From NCBI GenBank assembly GCA_949291295.1, contig CASEVE010000001.1, positions 60,331-124,330 on the forward strand: DNA of 64,000 nucleotides, in the 5' to 3' direction. Positions 58,521 to 64,000 of this stretch are shown here, piece by piece. The notes below the pieces were generated by a model. The model was not told the origin of the DNA and made no database searches. It worked only from the letters and a program-made list of their open reading frames with translations. The stretch comes from an uncultured Olsenella sp. GTDB taxonomy: Bacteria > Actinomycetota > Coriobacteriia > Coriobacteriales > Atopobiaceae. The translations under genes and the position numbers were made by a program. Position 1 is the stretch's first letter, and the number at the start of each line of letters is the position of its first letter.

Positions 58521-59057
58521 TCACGTCGCGCTCCCCTCCCCCCTCGCCACCGCCGTGAGGAGATGCGAGTCCACTATGTCCAGCCCCACGCGGCAGAGGT
58601 CCGCGACGACCTGTCCCGACCGGGGCGAGTACTTCATCCTCCTGGCGGCCTCCGCCCACGTGAGGGCGTGCACGTACCTCATCTCCATCGCCGTGGCAAC
58701 GCGCTCCCCCGCCAGGCTCGCGACCCCGCCGCTCAGGTCACCGCCGTCGCCGCCCCAGATGAGGGAGTTGGCGAGACGGATGATCGCGTCGTCCTCGGCG
58801 AGCAGGGGCGCGCGCGAGCTCTCGTAGTCCATGCGGTCGTCGGTCGCGGCCATCCGGTCGCGGACCGCGCCCGAGCGCCCCATAGCCTCGTAGCCCTGCG
58901 CGTGCAAGCCCTCGCGACCCTCCATCGAGGAGATCGTGCCGAGGATGCTCGCCCTCTCGCGGGCGGCGTCCCTGACGGCCTCGAAGAAGTCCTCGGAGCG
59001 CACGTACGTCGCCAGGTCGAGGCGGCGCACCCTCGGCCTCGGGGACGGCGCGCTCAC
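58521..59057 (-). CDS. sigma-region-4-like phage regulator (ArpU-like)
   Basis: 178 aa. The C-terminal 75 residues (ATAMEMRYVHALTWAEAARRMKYSPRSGQVVADLCRVGLDIVDSH) look like a sigma-70 region 4 helix-turn-helix. Phage ArpU/DUF1492 proteins have this layout and switch on late genes. The N-terminal part is helical (DFFEAVRDAARERASILGTISSMEG). The GTG start overlaps the upstream stop (GTGA). Last gene of the early operon, just upstream of the late control region, which suits such a role. Confidence 0.7.
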   Translation of the reverse strand: MSAPSPRPRVRRLDLATYVRSEDFFEAVRDAARERASILGTISSMEGREGLHAQGYEAMGRSGAVRDRMAATDDRMDYESSRAPLLAEDDAIIRLANSLIWGGDGGDLSGGVASLAGERVATAMEMRYVHALTWAEAARRMKYSPRSGQVVADLCRVGLDIVDSHLLTAVARGEGSAT

Positions 59058-59551
59058 TCGCCCGCCCCCATGTCCCGGAGGGCGCCCCTCTGGTCGGTCA
59101 TCGCCGCGGGGTCGTTCGAGATGACCGCCGCCAGCGCCCTCGCGAGCTCGCGCGCGTCGCACACCCAGCGCCGGCGCACGCGGCCCTGCGCGCGCGGCCC
59201 GGTGCCCAGGGGGGCGCCGGCTATGGAGCGGACCGTGCCCGTGGGCCCCCCGCCCCTGCCCCGGTCAGCCATGACGAGGGCGGGCCCGCCTGGGGTCTCG
59301 ACCTCGAGCAGGACGACGTCGTTCGGACCCCCGAGGAGCGCGGAGAGGGCCGCCCCCCGCCTCCTCTCGGCCTCCCTCTCCTCCGCCTCCGCGGCGCGGC
59401 GCTCGGCCTCGCGGCAGTCCGCGAGCCTCCGGACCCAGTTGTAGACCGTCTGGTAGCTGATCCCGTGGCGCCTGGACGCCTCGGCCACCGTGGCGCCCCC
59501 GTCGACCACCTCCGACGCCACCTCGAGCCTCGTCTTCTCGTCGTAGGCCAA
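59054..59551 (-). CDS. phage helix-turn-helix protein
   Basis: 165 aa. The N-terminal helix-turn-helix (RLEVASEVVDGGATVAEASRRHGISYQTVYNWVRRL) is of the transposase/resolvase type. A charged helix (ERRAAEAEEREAERRRGAAL) and a beta-rich C-terminal part (NDVVLLEVETPGGPALVMADRG) follow. Possibly a terminase-like or DNA-binding protein. I use the TTG at 59551 (AAGGGG upstream) because the fold begins there; the open frame extends to 59707 over the previous gene. Confidence 0.6.
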   Translation of the reverse strand: MAYDEKTRLEVASEVVDGGATVAEASRRHGISYQTVYNWVRRLADCREAERRAAEAEEREAERRRGAALSALLGGPNDVVLLEVETPGGPALVMADRGRGGGPTGTVRSIAGAPLGTGPRAQGRVRRRWVCDARELARALAAVISNDPAAMTDQRGALRDMGAGE

Positions 59552-59576
59552 CTCTTCGCACCCCTTCCCCGTACAA

Positions 59577-60227
59577 TTAGTTCTTCTCGTGACGGGCGCC
59601 CGCTGCCGCGGCCCGCCCGTCGCCGCCGACCTGCGCCTTCCCGCCCCGGGCGGGCGTGCGCGCCGCCCCACGCGTTGGCAGCCCGTTGGCAGCCTCCCCG
59701 CACGCATCTCGGATGCGGCGGGCCACCTCTCTTGCGCCTTTGCGGTCGATGACGAAGCCGGCGCCGATGTCGCTGAGCAAACTCGCCAGCGCCAGCAGCG
59801 CCTCGCGGTCGACGGCCCGCACGGTCCTCGCGGTGACGAGCTCGGGGTGCCGGTAGCCCTCGACGGCGGACATGATCGCGCAGTAGAGCTCGTCCTCCGC
59901 CCCGTCCGCGCCCTCCAGGCGCTCGCGGCACCACTCGTAAATGGAGTCGATGCCGCGCTCGGCCGGGTCTACCTCACTGCGACGGCTCTGCGACACCCCG
60001 CACGTCGCAGACGCGTCGCTGTGTGTCGCAGTAGTGTCGGAGCTTGTCGGAGTAGGCTCGATGAGGTCGGCGAGGCGGTACCACGCGTCGTGGTCGTAGC
60101 GCGACTTGCCGCTCGTGAACGTCCCGATGGTCCGCGCGACAACCTCTCCGGTGAACTCCTCCCGGTAGGCACGCTCCCGACACTCAAGGGCGATGCGCCG
60201 CCTCTCGTCATCTGTCACACCTGCCAT
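59577..60227 (-). CDS. hypothetical phage protein
   Basis: 216 aa from the ATG at 60227 (MAGVTDDERRRIALECRERA). GTFTSGKSRYDHDAWYRLADLIEP and DREALLALASLLSDIGAGFVIDR are repeated themes in several Coriobacteriia phage proteins ('RLADLI' boxes), but I know no function. C-terminus basic (AARTPARGGKAQVGG). Confidence 0.6.
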   Translation of the reverse strand: MAGVTDDERRRIALECRERAYREEFTGEVVARTIGTFTSGKSRYDHDAWYRLADLIEPTPTSSDTTATHSDASATCGVSQSRRSEVDPAERGIDSIYEWCRERLEGADGAEDELYCAIMSAVEGYRHPELVTARTVRAVDREALLALASLLSDIGAGFVIDRKGAREVARRIRDACGEAANGLPTRGAARTPARGGKAQVGGDGRAAAAGARHEKN

Positions 60228-60237
60228 CGGTCTCACC

Positions 60238-60414
60238 CTACCTGTCCTCGTTTTCCTCGCAGACGGTCCAGAGCGCGTCCGCCGCCCAGAACATGTCCTC
60301 GGCATCCGCCCTCGCCTCCGCCCAGTCGGGCCTCGGCGCGCTCAGCGCGCGCAGGGCGCGCCTCGCGGCGTCTCGGATCTCGCCCACGATGGCGCGGGCG
60401 TCCCTATCGGTCAT
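60238..60414 (-). CDS. small phage protein
   Basis: 58 aa (MTDRDARAIVGEIRDAARRA ... ALWTVCEENEDR). Helical and acidic at the C-terminus. It overlaps the next gene by 11 bp, typical for this operon. No family. Confidence 0.55.
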   Translation of the reverse strand: MTDRDARAIVGEIRDAARRALRALSAPRPDWAEARADAEDMFWAADALWTVCEENEDR

Positions 60415-60586
60415 CAGTCGTCACCGCCCCCGCCATCTCGCCTAGAGCACGAATCTCGTCTTCCATGTTCGAAAGCACCTCCGGCAGGAGCTTGGAGCCG
60501 TCGCGGTCTGACTCGGACCACACGAGCGTCATCTCGCCCAGCAGGTGCGCCGTCAGCCACGTGGCGCGTGCCTCAGTCTCCGTCAT
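60404..60586 (-). CDS. small phage protein
   Basis: 60 aa (MTETEARATWLTAHLLGEMT ... MAGAVTTDDR), amphipathic helices, no family. The start overlaps the 3' end of the previous gene. Confidence 0.55.
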   Translation of the reverse strand: MTETEARATWLTAHLLGEMTLVWSESDRDGSKLLPEVLSNMEDEIRALGEMAGAVTTDDR

Positions 60587-60965
60587 CGCCGCGCCTCCAA
60601 TCGCCGCCATCTCGCAGCGCCTCCCAGAAGCGACCGCCGATGAGCGCGCGGCCCGTGCCCTCGCAGACGCGGCCCACACACGTGCCGCTGGAGTCGTTGA
60701 TCGTGTACGTGCCGCCCCTCGCCGTCACCGCGACGATCGTGCCGTCGGCTCCCCTCGTCGTCATCCAGTGCCTCCTGTGGTAGTCGCGCCTCGCCTTGCG
60801 GCACCGCTCGCAGCGGCACCCGTAGTTGTATCCCGTAGTCGTGCCGTGCAGCGGGTGGCCGGGGTCGGCGCGCATCTCAGCGAGCCGCCTCACGCGGCAC
60901 TCGTAGGCCTGCGCCTTGCGGCGCGCGGCGTTTCTCGAGAGCGCCATCTCTCCGTCGGGCCTCAT
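60573..60965 (-). CDS. phage protein with Cys-rich basic motif
   Basis: 130 aa. HGTTTGYNYGCRCERCRKARRDYHRR is a compact Cys/His-rich motif (C-x-C-x2-C with flanking His) seen in many actinophage small proteins, possibly a zinc or HNH-like nucleic-acid-binding unit. A second beta-rich part (TIVAVTARGGTYTINDSSG) follows. The ATG at 60965 overlaps the upstream stop (ATGA). Confidence 0.6.
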   Translation of the reverse strand: MRPDGEMALSRNAARRKAQAYECRVRRLAEMRADPGHPLHGTTTGYNYGCRCERCRKARRDYHRRHWMTTRGADGTIVAVTARGGTYTINDSSGTCVGRVCEGTGRALIGGRFWEALRDGGDWRRGDDGD

Positions 60966-61183
60966 GCGTCATCCTCGATGACTCGCGCGCCGCAGTGGGC
61001 GCAGTAAAGCGCGCCGTCATAGAGCGGGTACCTACACTCGGTGCACTCCCCGAACACGGCGCGGCACGTCCTTTCGGGCACGTAGACGACCTGGTCACCG
61101 TCGCGCGTCATGACGCACACCGCCTTCGGGCGCTCGCCGTGGTCCCACTCGTCGGAGAGGCTTATTCTCAGGTAGGCCATCAC
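60962..61183 (-). CDS. small zinc-ribbon protein
   Basis: 73 aa. Two CxxC knuckles (FGECTECRYPLYDG and LYCAHCGARVIEDDA) form a zinc ribbon at the C-terminus after a strand VYVPERTC. Start GTG 61183 or ATG 61180. Related in its PERTC and CxHCGARV motifs to the next gene upstream, so the two are probably tandem duplicates. Confidence 0.65.
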   Translation of the reverse strand: MMAYLRISLSDEWDHGERPKAVCVMTRDGDQVVYVPERTCRAVFGECTECRYPLYDGALYCAHCGARVIEDDA

Positions 61184-61416
61184 GCGCTCACCACCCTCGC
61201 GCCGCAGTGCGGGCAGTACTCAGGCGCATACCATCCCTTGTCCGGGCGATAAGTCTCCCGGCTGAGGTGGCTGCACTCGCCGCACCGGTACTCGCCGTCG
61301 ATGGGCGCGCCCATGCGACACGTCCGCTCCGGCAGGTAGCGCCTAAGCTCGGTACCGCGCCTGACGTTGAGCACGGAGGGGAACCGCTGGGCCTTGTCGA
61401 TTTCGATGGTGCTCAT
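61180..61416 (-). CDS. small zinc-ribbon protein, paralogue
   Basis: 78 aa. RYLPERTCRMG, then YRCGECSHLSRETY and YCPHCGARVVSA, the same order as in 60962-61183. The ATG at 61416 overlaps the stop of the upstream gene. Role unknown. Confidence 0.65.
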   Translation of the reverse strand: MSTIEIDKAQRFPSVLNVRRGTELRRYLPERTCRMGAPIDGEYRCGECSHLSRETYRPDKGWYAPEYCPHCGARVVSA

Positions 61417-61724
61417 CACTCCCCCTCCCTCGGCTTGCCCCACGCGCAGAAGCCGTCGGGGCTCACGAACATCTCGTCAAAGCGCTCGCACATCAGCTTC
61501 TCGGAGTCCGCGAGCGGGCTCGGGTGCGCGTGCTCGCAGTCCCGGCAGCGCGTGATGAGCTCGCGTATCTCCTGCGGGTAGCGCCTGACCTCGCCGTCCT
61601 TGAACCTGGCCTCGACCGTAACGGGGTTCACCACGACGTACTCGGTCAGCTTGCCTTTGAGGATCCTGTAAACGTCGAGGGACGGCTCGAAGGTGGCCGT
61701 CATCGTTTCCTTCTCGTCCATCAC
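61416..61724 (-). CDS. small Cys-containing phage protein
   Basis: 102 aa. LITRCRDCEHAHPS and LMCERFDEMFVSPDGFCAWG give a C-x2-C...C...C pattern like the 'CxxCxxG-type' phage zinc proteins. The N-terminal half is beta-rich (VVNPVTVEARFKDGEVRRYP). Overlaps its neighbours by a few bases. Confidence 0.65.
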   Translation of the reverse strand: MMDEKETMTATFEPSLDVYRILKGKLTEYVVVNPVTVEARFKDGEVRRYPQEIRELITRCRDCEHAHPSPLADSEKLMCERFDEMFVSPDGFCAWGKPREGE

Positions 61725-62011
61725 AGCCTCCCCTCGCTCACGCGCTTCTGGAGGCGCTTGACCTCGAGCGCGAGGTCCCCGCGCTCGTCGTCAGGTCGCA
61801 GCTCCATGACCATAGCCTTGAGCGCAATCAGCTGCTCCTTGGTGTCCTGCGCCGCCATGGCGTCGGTGAGCGCGTCGGCCATCGCCTCGTTGCGCTCGTA
61901 GGCGCGCATGGCGGACGCCCGCCCATCCATCTGGTAGCTCTCGTAGTATCGGTCAGCCTTATCTTGGTACTGGTCGCGCAGCTTGGATAGGACTCTCATG
62001 TCGGCCATCAC
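61721..62011 (-). CDS. small helical phage protein
   Basis: 96 aa, strongly helical and charged (VLSKLRDQYQDKADRYYESYQ; LALEVKRLQKRVSEGRL), probably a coiled coil. No family recognised. Confidence 0.6.
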   Translation of the reverse strand: MMADMRVLSKLRDQYQDKADRYYESYQMDGRASAMRAYERNEAMADALTDAMAAQDTKEQLIALKAMVMELRPDDERGDLALEVKRLQKRVSEGRL

Positions 62012-62733
62012 GCATCACCCGCCAGCGCCTTGGCGCGGCGCACGAGGTCTTTCTGCATGTCGAAGCGGCAGCTTCTAACGTCGTGTCCGCATCCAGGGGG
62101 CTGTGGCTGGTCACTGTGGCAGAAGTACTTGCAGACGTGCTTCTCCGCGTCCTTCTCCAGCCGCTCCCAGCTGTCCTTGGGCGCGGGGCGCTTGACGCGT
62201 GTTCCGTACGCCATGCCTTCCAGCGAGCGGCGCGTATTATCGCTCAGGTCGCCGAATCCTTCCGTCTGGTACCCGCGGATGCTCCACCAGTCGCACGTAA
62301 AGGCGAACGAGACCGCCTCGAACCAGTCGCCGTCCTTGTCCAGCAGCTTGTCGCCCGGTCGCACCGGCCCCCCGTCCTCGAAGCGCGGCCACTCCATGCC
62401 CTCGGGCATGAGGCGGAGACGCATGACAGCCATCGCGTCCGCCCACCCGGTCTCCAGGTCGATGCCGAGCGCGGAGCACAGCTCGGCGCATCGGTTGTCT
62501 GCATCCTGGAAGTCTCGGCACAGCGCCTCCACTCCGCCGTGCCTGCGCACCCACGCGATGGCCTCGGCGTCCTCGGCGGAGCGCTCGCCCATCTTGAAGC
62601 AGTCCGCGGCGTGCTCCCGCTCGATCTGGTCGGCAATCCGTGCCATCATGCGCGCCCTGACCTTGCCCACGGACGACCAGGAGTGCTCCTCCTGCTCCCT
62701 CGCCAGCTCTCGGAGCCTGTCGACTCCCTTCAT
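62008..62733 (-). CDS. hypothetical phage protein with Cys/His-rich C-terminus
   Basis: 241 aa. The N-terminal helix bundle (DRLRELAREQEEHSWSSVGKVRARMMARIADQIE) is followed by GPVRPGDKLLDKDGDWFEAVSF, and a C-terminal Cys/His cluster (HVCKYFCHSDQPQPPGCGHDVRSC) could bind a metal. The HxCKYFxH pattern recurs in phages of this bacterial class, function unknown. Confidence 0.62.
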   Translation of the reverse strand: MKGVDRLRELAREQEEHSWSSVGKVRARMMARIADQIEREHAADCFKMGERSAEDAEAIAWVRRHGGVEALCRDFQDADNRCAELCSALGIDLETGWADAMAVMRLRLMPEGMEWPRFEDGGPVRPGDKLLDKDGDWFEAVSFAFTCDWWSIRGYQTEGFGDLSDNTRRSLEGMAYGTRVKRPAPKDSWERLEKDAEKHVCKYFCHSDQPQPPGCGHDVRSCRFDMQKDLVRRAKALAGDA

Positions 62734-62751
62734 TTCGTCCCCCTCCCCCCG

Positions 62752-62976
62752 TCAGCCCCAGCTGACGGAGCCGTCCTCGCGGACCTCGGCCGCGCCGGCG
62801 CCCAGGTCGCGGCACAGCCCCTCCAGCTCGTCGATCGCGCCGTCGAGGCGCGCCTCCCCCGTGGTGCCCGGCGCCGCGGCGGCCCAGCCCCTCGCGAGGG
62901 CCTCGAGCCTTGCCCCGGCGAGCTCCCTGACCGTTGCCAGGCTGACCACAGACCTCTCCGCCATCTCGTCTGTCAT
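62752..62976 (-). CDS. small phage protein after the integrase
   Basis: 74 aa (MTDEMAERSVVSLATVRELA ... GAAEVREDGSVSWG), helical, no family. Its ATG overlaps the integrase stop (ATGA), so it is co-translated; an accessory role in integration or excision is possible on position alone. Confidence 0.55.
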   Translation of the reverse strand: MTDEMAERSVVSLATVRELAGARLEALARGWAAAAPGTTGEARLDGAIDELEGLCRDLGAGAAEVREDGSVSWG

Positions 62977-63938
62977 ACCGTCCCCCTCCCGGGCGCGGCG
63001 CCGCGCCCGATCGTTTCCCTGAACGCCTCGGCCGCCGCCGCGTCCCTGCCCGGGAGCACGTGGCCGTAGAGCCTGAGCGTCGTGGCCACGTCGGCGTGGC
63101 CGAGCCTCTCCTGCACCACCCGGATGTTCACGCCCGCCGCCAGGAGCGCAGTGGCGTGCGTGTGCCGCAGCGTGTGGAAGTGCGCCCACCCTGGCAGCCC
63201 TAGGGCAGCGCACGCCGCCTTGAGGGCGTCGTTGAGCGCCGAGGGCGCCGTGAGGGCACCCGACTCCGTCACGATCGGCGCGTCGGGCCCGAGCTCGCCC
63301 TGCTCCTCGAGGGCGCGCGCCACGACGGCGTCGTCAGCCGCGGTGATCGTCACGCGCCGGTCGTCGCCTCCCTTGGTGGCGTCCTGCCGGTGCAGCCCGC
63401 CGGCCTCCACGACGGTCCCGCACACGAGCAGGTCCGGCACCGACGCCCGGCGGTCCCTCCGCCGCAGGCCCGCGACCTCCGACGCCCTCATGCCCGTGAC
63501 CAGGCCGAGGTACACCGCCAGCGCGTCTCGCTTGCGCCTCGACCACGGGCCTCCCCCGAGAAGGGCGCCCTCCGCCCACGCGCCGAGCCTCGCGGCCTCG
63601 GGCTCGCTGAGGGCTCGGGCGCTCTCGGAGGCCCCGGGCCTCGCCGAGGGGTGCTCGACGTCGGCCATGGGCGTTGACTCGCAGAGGCCCTGGCGCACGG
63701 CCCACCTCAGCGCCGAGCAGAGGAACCAGTGCGTGCCCGCCACCGTTGACGGCGCGAGCCCCATGCCGCCAGCGGAGCGAGGGGCGAGCATGCGGCGGTA
63801 GGCGGCCGTGACCTGCCGCGGCGTCAGCGCGTCCACGGTCGCGCCGGGCAGGGCCGCGCAGACGCGTCGCAGGTGGGTTCGGTACGAGCGCGCGGTGTTG
63901 GCTGTTGATGTGCAATAAGAAATAGCCCAAGCGTGCAT
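62973..63938 (-). CDS. phage integrase (tyrosine recombinase)
   Basis: 321 aa. Core-binding domain about 10-95 (TANTARSYRTHLRRVC; AGTHWFLCSALRWAVRQG), catalytic domain with Arg151 (GMRASEVAGL), Lys189 (DATKGGDDRRV), FHTLRHTHAT (His255, Arg258), GHADVATTLRLYGHV (His281, Tyr291). All catalytic residues are present. The ATG at 63938 yields a slightly short N-terminus, and an upstream arm-binding part could exist beyond an alternative start. It heads the leftward early operon. Confidence 0.92.
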   Translation of the reverse strand: MHAWAISYCTSTANTARSYRTHLRRVCAALPGATVDALTPRQVTAAYRRMLAPRSAGGMGLAPSTVAGTHWFLCSALRWAVRQGLCESTPMADVEHPSARPGASESARALSEPEAARLGAWAEGALLGGGPWSRRKRDALAVYLGLVTGMRASEVAGLRRRDRRASVPDLLVCGTVVEAGGLHRQDATKGGDDRRVTITAADDAVVARALEEQGELGPDAPIVTESGALTAPSALNDALKAACAALGLPGWAHFHTLRHTHATALLAAGVNIRVVQERLGHADVATTLRLYGHVLPGRDAAAAEAFRETIGRGAAPGRGTV

Positions 63939-64000
63939 CGCGATCCGAGCACCGCGTGCATCTGAAATTGAGCAGTTCGTGCAAGTTGGGCCGTGCCCTC
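63939..64000. other. region upstream of the integrase, window edge
   Basis: 62 bp. GATGCACGC occurs twice, at about 63932 (the integrase start) and 63954. Could belong to the integrase promoter or an attachment-site arm; too short to decide. Confidence 0.3.

Larger units (their letters stand above)
34596..64000. mobile_element. prophage: contractile-tailed, lambda-like head; right end outside the window
   Basis: About 29 kb of almost entirely leftward genes with all virion modules (terminase, portal, protease, capsid, sheath, tube, tape measure, baseplate, fibres), lysis genes and an integrase. Head genes follow the lambda order (Nu1-A-W-like-B-C/Nu3-D-E) and tail genes the P2 order (FI-FII-G/GT-T-X-D-V-W-J-I). 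No module is missing or broken. Repressor, excisionase and replication genes are not seen and may lie to the right. Confidence 0.93.

Overview
The window looks like a chromosome segment of a high-GC Gram-positive anaerobe of the Coriobacteriia (Olsenella/Atopobium-like). This is inferred from family types, not from a marker gene: secreted proteins built of 'YRLYN' repeats (also carried by the phage lysin), a Rho with a long basic N-terminal extension, TTG/GTG starts, and a leader before ilvD resembling the translational T-boxes of Actinobacteria. No rRNA is present.

The left half (1-34.45 kb) is host chromosome, centred on aspartate-family and branched-chain amino acids. hom and an aspartokinase run leftward and thrC-thrB rightward from a shared intergenic region. 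The livJHMGF uptake operon runs leftward. ilvA, then ilvD-ilvB-ilvN-ilvC, run rightward. Between them lie a VanZ-like gene, rho, a double-MarR regulator, argS, two secreted repeat proteins, pncB, a PflX-type radical SAM gene, a WecA/TagO-type transferase, a probable 6S RNA, tRNA-Ala(CGC) and a YlmA/ModF-like ATPase. Together these make threonine, convert it to isoleucine and the other branched-chain amino acids, and import them.

The host intergenic regions are unusually rich in structured repeats. Three separate arrays (19.5, 25.8 and 28.3 kb) share one architecture. A 25-bp unit (GGTACAG, 9 variable bases, TTTCTCGGC) repeats at about 42 bp, or four helical turns. It runs first in one orientation and then flips, always with a 54-bp step at the flip. 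A different 120-bp element (GAGTGGGCAC boxes at 41/43 bp) occurs twice in inverted orientation around a PD-(D/E)XK-like gene at 5-6 kb. Several REP-like palindromes occur, two of them overlapping stop codons.

The right half (about 34.6-64 kb) is a prophage transcribed almost wholly leftward; its right end is outside the window. From right to left it holds an integrase, a run of small early genes (several zinc-ribbon), an HTH gene, a sigma-region-4-like gene, a hicAB pair, a control region with operator-like repeats and a leader terminator, a lambda-like head module (Nu1/A/B/C+Nu3/D/E), a P2-like contractile tail module (FI, FII, G-GT frameshift, tape measure, X, D, V, W, J, I, fibre) and lysis genes.

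The most notable phage feature is a 419-bp invertible segment at the 3' end of the tail-fibre gene. It is bounded by perfect 20-bp inverted repeats. It carries a second, same-length, in-frame C-terminal cassette on the opposite strand and sits next to its own tyrosine recombinase gene. This is a two-state host-range switch.
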